A stretch of DNA of 64,000 nt from UBA4479 sp963974935 (GTDB lineage Bacteria > Pseudomonadota > Alphaproteobacteria > Rhodospirillales > Casp-alpha2). Below, one piece after another: positions 51,168 through 59,604 of the stretch. The notes below the pieces were generated by a model, which worked only from the letters and a program-made list of their open reading frames with translations, ran no database searches and had not been told where the DNA came from. Positions within the stretch are counted from its first letter, which is position 1; each line of letters opens with the position of its first letter. The DNA lies in NCBI GenBank assembly GCA_963974935.1, contig CAXBEV010000003.1, positions 157,962 to 221,961 of the forward strand, in the 5' to 3' direction. The position numbers and the translations under genes are program-made.

Positions 51168-52613
51168 TCACCGCTCCAACACCCAGGTATCTTTGGTACC
51201 GCCACCTTGTGACGAGTTGACCACCAGCGAGCCTTCTTTGAGGGCAACCCGTGTCAGGCCACCCGGCACCACCGTGGTGCGCTGACCCGACAGCACAAAC
51301 GGCCTGAGGTCGACGTGGCGCGGGGCGACGCCCTCGTCTACGTAGGTTGGGCACGTGGACAGCGCCAACGTTGGCTGCGCGATGAACGCGTCCGGATCCG
51401 CCTTTAAGCGCTTGGCATATTCCTCACGCTCTTTCTTTGTGCTTTTCGGGCCGACCAGCATGCCGTAGCCGCCCGAGCCGTGCACTTCTTTGACGACCAA
51501 GCTTTCCAGATTTTCCAGAACGTATTTGTAGTCGTCTTTATTACGCAGGCTGTAGGTCGGCACGTTTTGAAGGATCGGTTCTTCGCCCAGATAAAAACGA
51601 ATCATCTCGGGCACATAGACATACATCGCCTTGTCGTCGGCAACGCCGGTGCCAATCGCGTTTGTCAGCGTCACGCGGCCTCGTCGGATCACAGACAACA
51701 ATCCCGGAACGCCCAACATGGAATCACTTCTGAAGGCGAGCGGATCGATGTAGTCATCGTCGACGCGACGATAGATCACGTCGACGCGCTTCGGCCCCTC
51801 GGTCGTCCGCATGAAGACTAAGCCGTCGTCGACAAACAAGTCTTGGCCTTCGACCAATTCAATGCCCATTTCGGTGGCTAAGAACGCATGTTCGAAAAAC
51901 GCACTATTATGTTGGCCGGGTGTCAGCAATACCACCGTCGGATCATCAACTCCAATGGGCGCGACGGAGCGTAAGTTGGCGCGTAGTTCAGACGGGTAGC
52001 GTTCCACCGGCGCGACATGATTGGTCGCGAAAAGTTCCGGGAACAGACGCATCATCGTTTGTCGGTTTTCCAACATGTAGGAAACCCCTGACGGTGTCCG
52101 CACGTTGTCTTCCAAAACGAAGAAATCGCGAGGCCCCGTGCGTACCACATCGACCCCTGCGATATGCGCGTAGATGTGCCGCGGTAAATCCATATCCAGC
52201 ATTTCGGGACGGAAGGCGTCGTTGTTCAACACCAGTTCCGGCGGAATGCGCCCGGCTTTCAAGATCGCTTGGTCGTGATAGACGTCATCCAAAAATGCGT
52301 TCAGCGCATCGACCCGCTGTATCGTGCCGCGGGCGAGATAATCCCATTCCTGCGGATCAAGGATGCGTGGAATAATGTCGAACGGAATCATGCGTTCGGT
52401 CTGCGCCGCGTCACCATAGACGGTAAACGTGATGCCGAGCCTGCGGAACATCATGTCCGCTTCGCTGTTCTTTCGAGTTAGAAATTCTTTTGACGCGCCT
52501 TCAAGCCATTCACCGAACTGCGCATAGGCCATACGGACCGTGCCGTCGGGTTCAAGCATCTCGTCAAAGGGTCGCAATGGCCCATCATTTCCGTCATTTG
52601 GTGTCGTCGACAA
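51168..52613 (-). CDS. circularly permuted ATP-grasp protein (DUF404/DUF407 type)
   Basis: This 481-residue protein belongs to the circularly permuted ATP-grasp group predicted to form peptide bonds. Visible blocks are FTVYGDAAQTERMIPFDIIP, RTGPRDFFVLEDNVRTPSGV, VVLLTPGQHNSAFFEHAFLA, FVDDGLVFMRTTEGPKRVDV and VVKEVHGSGGYGMLVGP. The tail region is DLRPFVLSGQRTTVVPGGLT. The start is TTG at 52613; an internal ATG at residue 18 is an alternative. It is the first gene of the four-gene Anbu operon. Confidence 0.92.
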   Translation of the reverse strand: MSTTPNDGNDGPLRPFDEMLEPDGTVRMAYAQFGEWLEGASKEFLTRKNSEADMMFRRLGITFTVYGDAAQTERMIPFDIIPRILDPQEWDYLARGTIQRVDALNAFLDDVYHDQAILKAGRIPPELVLNNDAFRPEMLDMDLPRHIYAHIAGVDVVRTGPRDFFVLEDNVRTPSGVSYMLENRQTMMRLFPELFATNHVAPVERYPSELRANLRSVAPIGVDDPTVVLLTPGQHNSAFFEHAFLATEMGIELVEGQDLFVDDGLVFMRTTEGPKRVDVIYRRVDDDYIDPLAFRSDSMLGVPGLLSVIRRGRVTLTNAIGTGVADDKAMYVYVPEMIRFYLGEEPILQNVPTYSLRNKDDYKYVLENLESLVVKEVHGSGGYGMLVGPKSTKKEREEYAKRLKADPDAFIAQPTLALSTCPTYVDEGVAPRHVDLRPFVLSGQRTTVVPGGLTRVALKEGSLVVNSSQGGGTKDTWVLER

Positions 52614-52773
52614 CCTAGTAAATCCCTGTCTTTTTTATTGCTTGGACCATGCGGCCTTTCAAGTCGACGTCGCCAAATATGATCGGCGTTATCTCCCCGC
52701 TTGCTTTTACCTTAAGCACTCGGACCTGGTTTTGAAAGGGAATGCCGTTGAAATAATCAAAAGATGAAATTGA

Positions 52774-53862
52774 CTAAATTTCCGCCAGCACAGCCTTGGT
52801 AATCGCCGCTGTGCCGTGTTGCCCACCGAACTCCACGGGCTGCACGGCACCCCTTGCAAACGCTCTGGCGACGGCATTATCAATCAGGGCGGCGGCTTCG
52901 GTGGCGTGTGAGTCACCGTGGCGATGGCCGAGCCAGTTCAACATCATCGACGCTGACAAAAACATCGCAACCGGATTGGCTAAGCCTTTGCCGGCAATGT
53001 CCGGCGCGCTGCCGTGGGATGGTTGGAACAACCCATGCACATCACCGATGTCTCCCGATGGCGCCATGCCGAGTCCACCGACGATGCCCGCCGTTAAGTC
53101 CGACAAGATATCACCGAACAAATTTTCCATGACCATCACGTCGTAATCCCACGGATGCTTGACCAGATTCAGGGCCATCGCATCGACATAAGCGTAATCG
53201 GCGTCAATGTTTGGATGGCGGGTGTGCACGTCTTCGAAGACCTGTCGCCAGAATGCCATCGAATGCAAAACATTGGCTTTGTCGACGCACGTCACACGGC
53301 ACGCATCGGTGCGCGTGCGTACACGGGTCGCAGCAAGTTGGAATGCGTATTCGATCACCCGTGTCGCGCCCGCGCGCGTGATCAAGCATCGGTCTTCGGC
53401 TTGATCGGGATCAGTGACGCGCGGTTTGCGAATGTCCGCAAACATACCTTCGGTATTTTCGCGAATGAGCACCAAGTCGATGTCGGCAGCACGCGAATCT
53501 TTAAGCGGCGTCGGCGCGCCTGGCAAAACGCGTACCGGCCTAACACCGGCGTAAAGCTCTAAACCAAACCGAAGGTCCAATTGCGGATTGATTTCTGTGC
53601 CGTCAGTCTTGCGCACATCCGGCAATCCCATCGCGCCGAATAAAATCGCGTCGGCATTTTTGGCAATCTCAAAACTGCTGTCGGGCAAATCGGTGCCGTG
53701 ATCGCGGTAGTATTGTGCCCCGCCTGGCGCGTCGATGAAACGAAGTCCAGGTCCGCCGATTTTTTCGACCGCGGCATTCACGACTTGAAGACAAGCGTCC
53801 ATCACTTCGGGGCCGATGCCATCTCCCGCCATCACGGCAATCTGAAATGCGTTCGTTGTCAT
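52774..53862 (-). CDS. isocitrate/isopropylmalate-type dehydrogenase
   Basis: This 362-residue enzyme is of the beta-decarboxylating dehydrogenase family. GDGIGPEVMDACLQVV, LDLRFGLELYAGVRPVRVLP, the substrate motif LIRENTEGMFAD, and NLFGDILSDLTAGIVGGLGM with FQPSHGSAPDIAGKGLANPV are all present. The substrate may be isopropylmalate, isocitrate, tartrate or a related acid. The RENTEG motif without a LeuB-type RExTGG favours a homoisocitrate/isocitrate or tartrate-like activity. No leu genes are adjacent. The 160-bp gap to the Anbu operon (52614-52773) holds nothing I recognise. Confidence 0.88.
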   Translation of the reverse strand: MTTNAFQIAVMAGDGIGPEVMDACLQVVNAAVEKIGGPGLRFIDAPGGAQYYRDHGTDLPDSSFEIAKNADAILFGAMGLPDVRKTDGTEINPQLDLRFGLELYAGVRPVRVLPGAPTPLKDSRAADIDLVLIRENTEGMFADIRKPRVTDPDQAEDRCLITRAGATRVIEYAFQLAATRVRTRTDACRVTCVDKANVLHSMAFWRQVFEDVHTRHPNIDADYAYVDAMALNLVKHPWDYDVMVMENLFGDILSDLTAGIVGGLGMAPSGDIGDVHGLFQPSHGSAPDIAGKGLANPVAMFLSASMMLNWLGHRHGDSHATEAAALIDNAVARAFARGAVQPVEFGGQHGTAAITKAVLAEI

Positions 53863-53915
53863 AATGCGGACTCCACCGTGCGATTGAATTTAAACAAAAG
53901 TCATGGCGCAAATAT

Positions 53916-53949
53916 GTGAGAGGCGCTGCCAAACGGCAACGCCTCTCAC
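53916..53949 (-). terminator. hairpin downstream of the Lys/Ala-rich protein gene
   Basis: GTGAGAGGCG (53916-53925) pairs with CGCCTCTCAC (53940-53949), with inner TGCC/GGCA around a 4-nt loop. On the minus strand it is followed by ATATTTG, a weak T stretch. It lies between the histone-like gene and the dehydrogenase gene. Confidence 0.6.
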
Positions 53950-54015
53950 TATTCATCGAAGTAACATCACGATGTGCCTGCACCAACCCCCGGTGCCGGC
54001 GTCTGCGATATAAAC

Positions 54016-54549
54016 TTACTTCTTTGCGGCGGGCTTGCGTGCTGCCGGTTTTTTCGCCGCAGGCTTGCGCGCTGCAGGCTTCTTTACCGCCGGCTTTTTC
54101 GCCACGGTTTTCTTGGCTGCAGGTTTTTTAGTTGCAGGCTTACGTGCTGCAGGTTTCTTTGCCGCGGGCTTCTTCGCTACGGTTTTCTTGGCCGCAGGTT
54201 TTTTCGCTGCGGGCTTCTTTGCTACGGTTTTTTTGGCAGCAGGCTTACGCGCTGCAGGTTTCTTTGCCGCCGGCTTTTTCGCTACGGTTTTTTTAGCTGC
54301 AGGTTTTTTAGCCGCAGGTTTTTTAGCCACGGTTTTTTTCGCCACCGGCTTTTTCGCCGCAGGCTTCTTTACTGCAGGCTTTCTTGCCACAGGTTTTTTA
54401 GCGGCAGGCTTCTTTGCTGCCACTGGTTTTTTCGCCGCAGGTTTTTTTGCGACTGGTTTCTTTGCAGTCGGTTTTTTCGCCGCTGCAGGTTTCGTGGATT
54501 TCTTTGCCGCCGGCTTTTTGGCCGGGGCCTTCGTTGCTGCTTTCGCCAT
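54016..54549 (-). CDS. Lys/Ala/Pro-rich histone H1-like protein
   Basis: This protein of about 177 residues consists almost wholly of AKKPAAKKPxAKK-type repeats (MAKAATKAPAKKPAAKKSTK at the start). Nearly all residues are Lys, Ala, Pro, Val or Thr, with a few Arg. Units of five residues (KKPAA, KKTVA, RKPAA) recur about thirty times. It should be unfolded, very basic and bind DNA, as in histone H1-like or AlgP-like bacterial proteins. The ATG at 54549 follows GGAGG at 8 nt. It stands alone, 267 bp from its upstream neighbour. The open frames on the opposite strand are only mirror images of the repeat. Confidence 0.85.
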   Translation of the reverse strand: MAKAATKAPAKKPAAKKSTKPAAAKKPTAKKPVAKKPAAKKPVAAKKPAAKKPVARKPAVKKPAAKKPVAKKTVAKKPAAKKPAAKKTVAKKPAAKKPAARKPAAKKTVAKKPAAKKPAAKKTVAKKPAAKKPAARKPATKKPAAKKTVAKKPAVKKPAARKPAAKKPAARKPAAKK

Positions 54550-54815
54550 CAATAAGACCTCCCGTCGATAATCAGCATGAATCTATATATCAGTATGTGG
54601 ATAAATTCGGAAGTGCCACACGTCACAGGTAGAAAAAGTTTTACGCGTTTATGCCGCCGAATTTGAAAAACGTTTTTGCTTTCCGTTCTCTACGTTCGTT
54701 CGTTCGCCAAGTTAAGGTGCAACGCTTCGTGTCACGAAGTCAAAGGGCTTGTTGATAAACGTCCCTGTTTACGCGTTGCATGTATTCGATTCGGATACGC
54801 AAAAAAAATGCATAC

Positions 54816-55367
54816 TCACTTCACACCCGATTTAAAATTCGAAACCGCACCCGGCATCCATGCCTTCACCTGCACAGGACGACCGTCTTGTGTACGATAA
54901 ACTTTTTGCTTCGAGACTTGCGTGGCCCCCGGCCCTTCTCTGCTTTCGATGAACGAACGGCTGATCTCGCGCAGCGGAATTTCCGCGCGCGGCCCGCGCT
55001 CAAGTGCATCTTTATACGCAGACGTTTCTTTGGTGATTGCATTCAGCCGATCAATCGGCATGTGACCAAAGCGCCGCCAAAGCTGTGATAAAAATTCTTG
55101 GACTTCGTGTGGCAAAAATAATTCTGCTTCGATGTCGGGACGGCCTCGCGAAAATGCCATGAAGATATTTGGTTCAATCGGACCGGCTGCGTCGGCGACA
55201 AAAACCGCCGGCATAAGTTTGCGGCCTTTGTGGATGATCGCATAGTAGCCTTGCGCAATGTACAGCAGCCGTTGCAGCTTTTGCTGCTGCAGGTACTCGT
55301 TCTCGTTCAGCGCGGTGTCGGCAAACCAGAACGCAACGTCAAAGGCATTGTTCACATCGCTCGGCAT
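54816..55367 (-). CDS. Panacea-domain (DUF4065, phage-associated/GepA-like) protein
   Basis: This protein of about 183 residues has the DUF4065 opening VAFWFADTALNENEYLQQQK and LQRLLYIAQGYYAI, then LMPAVFVADAAGPIEPNIFM. The Panacea domain is found in SocA-like antitoxins and phage-linked proteins. The C-terminal part has REISRSFIESREG and a basic tail. The ATG at 55367 starts near the domain; a start at 55406 or 55451 is possible. No toxin gene is adjacent, so it may be a chromosomal regulator instead. Confidence 0.78.
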   Translation of the reverse strand: MPSDVNNAFDVAFWFADTALNENEYLQQQKLQRLLYIAQGYYAIIHKGRKLMPAVFVADAAGPIEPNIFMAFSRGRPDIEAELFLPHEVQEFLSQLWRRFGHMPIDRLNAITKETSAYKDALERGPRAEIPLREISRSFIESREGPGATQVSKQKVYRTQDGRPVQVKAWMPGAVSNFKSGVK

Positions 55368-55530
55368 GAGCTTCGGTACCTCTCCAGGGCGCACAACCAA
55401 GATCATACGATAGACAGTAATGGTAAAGCGATCCTTTATGCGATTTTTCAAAAGTAGCTATGTCCTGTCTATTGCGTGCGCGTATAACATCTGTAACGCT
55501 TTCTATGTTCTCTAAAGAAAAGAAATAATT

Positions 55531-57801
55531 TTGCAGATCAAATCTTTAAAGACTGAGATCGCCGCATCGTGCGTCGGCGCGTTAGCCACGTTGCCGCAAG
55601 CGGTGGCATATGGCCTGATCGCCTTTTCCCCCCTCGGTCCGGAATGGGCCGCTTTTGGGATTTTAGCGAGCGTCGGCTCGGCAATTGCGTTCGGTATCAT
55701 TTCAGGCTTCGTTTCATCGAATCCATTTATGATATCTGGGCCAAGTGCGCTCACGGCACTCGTGCTTGCGACGGGCCTTGAAGTTGCCGTCTCACGCGGA
55801 TACGCGCCCGAGCAGGCGCTGCAACTGGCATTTGTCGGTATTGTTATATCGGGGCTGTTTCAGCTGGTCGCCGGGTTAGCCCGCTTGGGGCACGCGGTCT
55901 CATATATTCCAGTGCCGGTGCTTGCCGGCTTCGTCAACGCCTCTGCGATATTGGTTTTACTCAGCTCGTTGCCGATGGTGCTCGGTATTCCAGAAAGTTC
56001 CATTACCGACATCTTTTTGCACGGTGGAATTCGTGATGCGAGTTTGTGGGCTATCTGTATCAGCGGTCTTACGATTACCTGCAATTTTCTGTTCGATGGC
56101 CGCATACGTATTTTGCCGGCCGCACTTATCGGACTGGCTGCCGGTACAATCGCTTATCATGTGGGGATCAATGTCGGTGATGTGCCGTTGGGCCCAGAGG
56201 TCGGACACATCGACCTGTTGGCGCTAATCAAAATGCCCGAGTTGTTTCGTACGGAGCTGTCGGTGCCAATGTTGCTGCGTGAAATCGACATCCCGCTTTT
56301 TACAGGTCTCTCCATTGGCTTACTTGGGTCCTTCAACACGGTGTTGACGGGCGCTGCTCTCGATATGCGAACCAACAACGCAGGTAACGTGAATAAAGAT
56401 TTGCGGGCACACGGGGTCGTGAATGCACTGATGGGTATCCTCGGCTTTTTGCCAGCTTCGGGCGCGCTCAGCCGTTCGATGGCAATCATCAATTCTGGGG
56501 CAACGACACGGACTGCTAATATCGGGGCCAGCGTCCTGTTTTTTCTATTGCTCGTGCTGTTGGCGCCGGTGGTGGCGACACTGCCATTATGGGCGACGTC
56601 AGGTATGTTGTTGGCGACTGCCATTCAAGCCATCGACAAGCCGACCGTCGATAAACTCCGCGGCATCGTCACGCGCACGCTGCCGTATCCGCGGGTATTG
56701 ATCGGCGACATCACGGTGACGTTTACCGTCGTGATCACGGCGATGGCGCTGAATTTGATCGTCGCCGTCGGCACCGGAATTATTCTGGCCGTGATTCTGT
56801 TCGTGCTCGGTATGGGCCGGGATCCGGTGCGTCGAACCTTCACGGCCGAAAAGATCCATTCGAAAGTCCAGCGACCGCAGTCTGAAATGCAAATTTTAGA
56901 ACGCGAAGGTCACCGCATCGGTATCATCGAAGTGCAAGGCGCGCTTTTTTTCGGCGCCTGCGCCAGATTGCAATCTCAGGCACGCGCCATGAGTGCGAAA
57001 GGTGCCGAGTTCATTGTGCTCGATTTCCGACATTTGACATCCATCGATAGCACCGGGTGCGCGCTGCTGCGCACAATCGCCGTCAACTGCGCCGAGGCCG
57101 GCGGTCGCTTGTTGATCAGTTGTGTTGAGCGAGAACGTCGGGTTGATCCGTCAAAGCGCCGTCGTCACAACGGCAGCGCTTCAAAGTCCGCAAATATATC
57201 GCGCTCTCAACTCCGTTGGATATGGTTGAACCTTGAGGCCAATAACGTGATGGAGCGTATCGGTGAAGACGGCGTTTTCGATGATACCGATACGGCCTTA
57301 GCGGCGTGCGAGGAAATCCTTCTCAAACGACTTGGGTATGCGGGCAATCGCGAAAGCCGGGGTATCATTGCGTCCAGCGATCTATTCCATGGGCTGTCGC
57401 GCGCGCAGATCATGGTTCTGGGCCGTTATGCGCAACGTCACCGGTTCAATTTATATGACGTCGTTTTTGAACAGGGTGACTTCGGAGACCGTGCATATTT
57501 TCTGGTGAGCGGTCGTATGGACGTCCTGATCGATATTCCGGGCTCGGTCCGCAAACGGCGGGTCAGTGCGCTGACCGAAGGTACGCTGTTCGCCGAAATG
57601 GGACTCATTGACGGCGGAGCCCGTTCGGCAACCGTCAGAGCCGTTCGCTCATCCGCCTGCTTCTCCATTGATGCGGAGAGTTTTTCCAAGCTTCAAAATG
57701 AGATCCCCGATGTGGCGTTGATTTTGATGCACAATGTCGCGCGACAATTTGCGCACAGACTGCGCCATGCAAATAACATGATCTCTGAGCTGGAGCGCTA
57801 A
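55531..57801 (+). CDS. SulP-family anion transporter with STAS and cyclic-nucleotide-binding domains
   Basis: This 756-residue protein has a SulP membrane domain (about 1-410: LATLPQAVAYGLIAFSPLGP, SNPFMISGPSALTALVLATG, FNTVLTGAALDMRTNNAGNV). A STAS domain follows (about 455-560, with SIDSTGCALLRTIA). The C-terminal cNMP-binding-like domain (about 615-745) has FEQGDFGDRAYFLVSGRMDV, GTLFAEMGLIDGGARSATVR and a last helix. The substrate may be sulfate or bicarbonate. The TTG start is preceded by a weak A-rich site. The three-part design suggests control of anion flux by a nucleotide. It is divergent from the Panacea gene. Confidence 0.92.
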   Translation: MQIKSLKTEIAASCVGALATLPQAVAYGLIAFSPLGPEWAAFGILASVGSAIAFGIISGFVSSNPFMISGPSALTALVLATGLEVAVSRGYAPEQALQLAFVGIVISGLFQLVAGLARLGHAVSYIPVPVLAGFVNASAILVLLSSLPMVLGIPESSITDIFLHGGIRDASLWAICISGLTITCNFLFDGRIRILPAALIGLAAGTIAYHVGINVGDVPLGPEVGHIDLLALIKMPELFRTELSVPMLLREIDIPLFTGLSIGLLGSFNTVLTGAALDMRTNNAGNVNKDLRAHGVVNALMGILGFLPASGALSRSMAIINSGATTRTANIGASVLFFLLLVLLAPVVATLPLWATSGMLLATAIQAIDKPTVDKLRGIVTRTLPYPRVLIGDITVTFTVVITAMALNLIVAVGTGIILAVILFVLGMGRDPVRRTFTAEKIHSKVQRPQSEMQILEREGHRIGIIEVQGALFFGACARLQSQARAMSAKGAEFIVLDFRHLTSIDSTGCALLRTIAVNCAEAGGRLLISCVERERRVDPSKRRRHNGSASKSANISRSQLRWIWLNLEANNVMERIGEDGVFDDTDTALAACEEILLKRLGYAGNRESRGIIASSDLFHGLSRAQIMVLGRYAQRHRFNLYDVVFEQGDFGDRAYFLVSGRMDVLIDIPGSVRKRRVSALTEGTLFAEMGLIDGGARSATVRAVRSSACFSIDAESFSKLQNEIPDVALILMHNVARQFAHRLRHANNMISELER

Positions 57802-57820
57802 GGCCGCACTCAGATCGCGT

Positions 57821-58144
57821 TTAGGCGCGAAGATTGACGGTTTGTTCAGCGATATCTTCGGCGGTTCGGATCACTTCGGCGTTCGCACGATAGGTTGTTT
57901 CGGCTTCAATCAGGCGAATGATTTCACTGGCGAGATCGGGCGGATTATCGCTTCTTTGCAGTTGGGCGAAAACGGCGGTTGCCGGGTTGACCGGATCTGC
58001 GCTGACCAGTGTCGTTTGGCTGATGCGGGTCGCCTGATAGCCTTTGGTGTTGAGGTTGGCGATGTTGCCGGCAGCGCTTTCTGCACGGACCGACGCGGCC
58101 CTGAGGCCCGAAGTTGCGGTCGTTAAAACCGAATTAATCGCCAT
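57821..58144 (-). CDS. mini flagellar basal-body rod-like protein (FlgC/FlgB type)
   Basis: This protein of about 107 residues has only the two terminal motifs of flagellar axial proteins. The N-terminal rod motif is SGLRAASVRAESAAGNIANL and the C-terminal helix is LIEAETTYRANAEVIRTAED. A short middle links them (ISQTTLVSADPVNPATAVFA). It is smaller than FlgB or FlgC (about 130 residues). No other flagellar gene is in the window. The start at 58144 is 8 nt after AGGGG; 58150 is possible. Its stop converges with the SulP gene, 19 bp away. Confidence 0.82.
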   Translation of the reverse strand: MAINSVLTTATSGLRAASVRAESAAGNIANLNTKGYQATRISQTTLVSADPVNPATAVFAQLQRSDNPPDLASEIIRLIEAETTYRANAEVIRTAEDIAEQTVNLRA

Positions 58145-58235
58145 ACTCATATCCCCTTACTATCCGCCACCATAGCAATAGGGGCGAAGCAGCGAAGTGA
58201 TGCAAATCACCCGACTCGAAAAAAGAATAGGTCCT

Positions 58236-58260
58236 AAAAAAAGCCGCTCGTTGAGCGGCT
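58236..58260 (-). terminator. intrinsic terminator
   Basis: A perfect 8-bp stem AGCCGCTC / GAGCGGCT (58242-58249 with 58253-58260) with a GTT loop has a seven-A run at 58236-58242 on the plus strand, which is a seven-T run for leftward transcription. It lies 28 bp past the stop of the gene ending at 58289. Confidence 0.9.
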
Positions 58261-58288
58261 GCGTCATCTCGAACGGTGTTATGTATGC

Positions 58289-58732
58289 TTACAAGCTGAA
58301 GTTCATCGACGTGCCGCGCACCGGCTGTTGGCCGGATACCACAAGCGCATTGGTTTCGTAGGTCGAAATAATCTTCGATCTGGGGGCATCTACTCGACGG
58401 GAAATTTCGTCGCGATTTTGGCGGCCACTTCCGGTATCGCTGTCGATTTGGAAAATGCGTGCGAAGTCTTGGCTATCGGCGGTGAACAGACGATTGACGC
58501 CGGGCTCCGAGTAGCGCTGTTGGCCACGACCACGAGGGTCGCCAAGCTGCTGGCGAAGCTGATCTTCCTGGAATCCGGACGCCGCTGAGTCGAATGAGAT
58601 ATTCGCGCTGAGGTCCGGCGCGTCAACCTGTCCCGTCGATACCGAGGCGGCGCGCGCAGCCGGCCCGACAGCGCGCGACGTGGTCGCCGGGGCTGCTGAT
58701 GCGATAGCCGTTGGTTTCGGAACACTGGCCAT
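58289..58732 (-). CDS. protein of unknown function, Ala/Ser-rich N terminus
   Basis: This 147-residue protein has a low-complexity N terminus (MASVPKPTAIASAAPATTSR) and a middle with QEDQLRQQLGDPRGRGQQRY and FTADSQDFARIFQIDSD. The C-terminal part is RSKIISTYETNALVVSGQQP. There is no signal peptide or membrane helix, and I recognise no family. The terminator follows closely, so the gene is likely a single unit. It sits upstream of the mini rod protein and could be a flagellar or envelope accessory protein (inference from position only). Confidence 0.65.
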   Translation of the reverse strand: MASVPKPTAIASAAPATTSRAVGPAARAASVSTGQVDAPDLSANISFDSAASGFQEDQLRQQLGDPRGRGQQRYSEPGVNRLFTADSQDFARIFQIDSDTGSGRQNRDEISRRVDAPRSKIISTYETNALVVSGQQPVRGTSMNFSL

Positions 58733-58984
58733 AATTTACGCGATCTAGCTTCCTAGTTAACGTTCATTTCCCATGCAAATCCTGCTACGCGCCCCCGCAG
58801 AAAACGGGCACACATAGCAAAATCTATGAATGGTTAATGAAAGTCTAGGCCCCTGGCTGTCAAAGGTCAAGAAAAACGGCTTGATCCCGCCAGTTCTGAG
58901 GGGGTGCTTTCCTCGAACATGGTAAAGGCTAGTTGCATCAAAAAGTGCAATTCCGGCTTCGAAATGCAAAATTCTATTTCAAGT

Positions 58985-59311
58985 TTAGGCGTTATAGGTC
59001 GTGCTGGGGGCGAACGCCGCGGCGTGGTCCATGGAGTGTGTACCCATCTTTGATGCGGAATTCGCGTTTGGCATCTTTGAAGGCATACCTTGCTCAGCGT
59101 GTAGAATCTTGATTTCGCGCTGCGCAATCTCAAGGTCACGGGACAAGTCACGGATCTGCGCCTCGGCGCGATTGAGCGCTTGGTTAAGGGAGGCCAAATG
59201 CGGCTTTAAGGCCAATTTCGCCCCCCCGTCCGTGCGTCGTGCCAGTTCACTGGTGAACCAAAGCGCAACCATGGAAAGGACAAATGCAATCGTCGCTAAA
59301 AGTATTGCCAT
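58985..59311 (-). CDS. membrane-anchored coiled-coil protein
   Basis: This 108-residue protein starts at 59311 after AGGAG. One N-terminal helix (MAILLATIAFVLSMVALWFT) is followed by a coiled coil (KPHLASLNQALNRAEAQIRD and LSRDLEIAQREIKILHAEQG). The C-terminal tail is Met/Ser/Ala-rich. It may anchor to the inner membrane and hold a partner. I recognise no family. The 252-bp gap before the next gene (58733-58984) holds no gene I can support. Confidence 0.7.
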   Translation of the reverse strand: MAILLATIAFVLSMVALWFTSELARRTDGGAKLALKPHLASLNQALNRAEAQIRDLSRDLEIAQREIKILHAEQGMPSKMPNANSASKMGTHSMDHAAAFAPSTTYNA

Positions 59312-59419
59312 CTGACATCTCCTAAAACCCATTCTGGACCGATATGCATCTTATAAAGCTAATCGTAAACGATGGATTAAAGGGGGAACCGAAAGTTGGT
59401 GGCCTACCCTATTTATTGC

Positions 59420-59563
59420 CTATGCGACGGGAATGAAGATGACGATGCGGGTGCCACTTTCCGTGTTATTGGTAATGCTGATTTAAATCATGTCGTTTGC
59501 ATACGCCGGTGCGGCTACGATGATGAAAAGGAACGCTATCAAAGAAAGACTCAGGGCAGGCAT
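59420..59563 (-). pseudogene. possible remnant of a small exported protein
   Basis: A 26-codon frame from the ATG at 59563 encodes a typical signal peptide (MPALSLSLIAFLFIIVAAPA, then YAND). It stops at TAA 59484-59482, but the same frame then continues open for 20 codons (ISITNNTESGTRIVIFIPVA) to a TAG at 59420. One in-frame stop within a coherent signal-plus-mature pattern suggests a recently inactivated gene. No ribosome site is seen. This is weak evidence. Confidence 0.35.
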
Positions 59564-59604
59564 ACTTTAGCAGTCGCTATGATGCGGTCTCGCCCTCTTA
59601 ACTT

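Noticed and set aside
54035..54571. Long open frame on the plus strand with Ala/Gly/Phe repeats, opposite the Lys-rich gene
   Set aside because: It is the mirror of the KKPAA repeat. The minus-strand frame has a ribosome site and a recognised composition.
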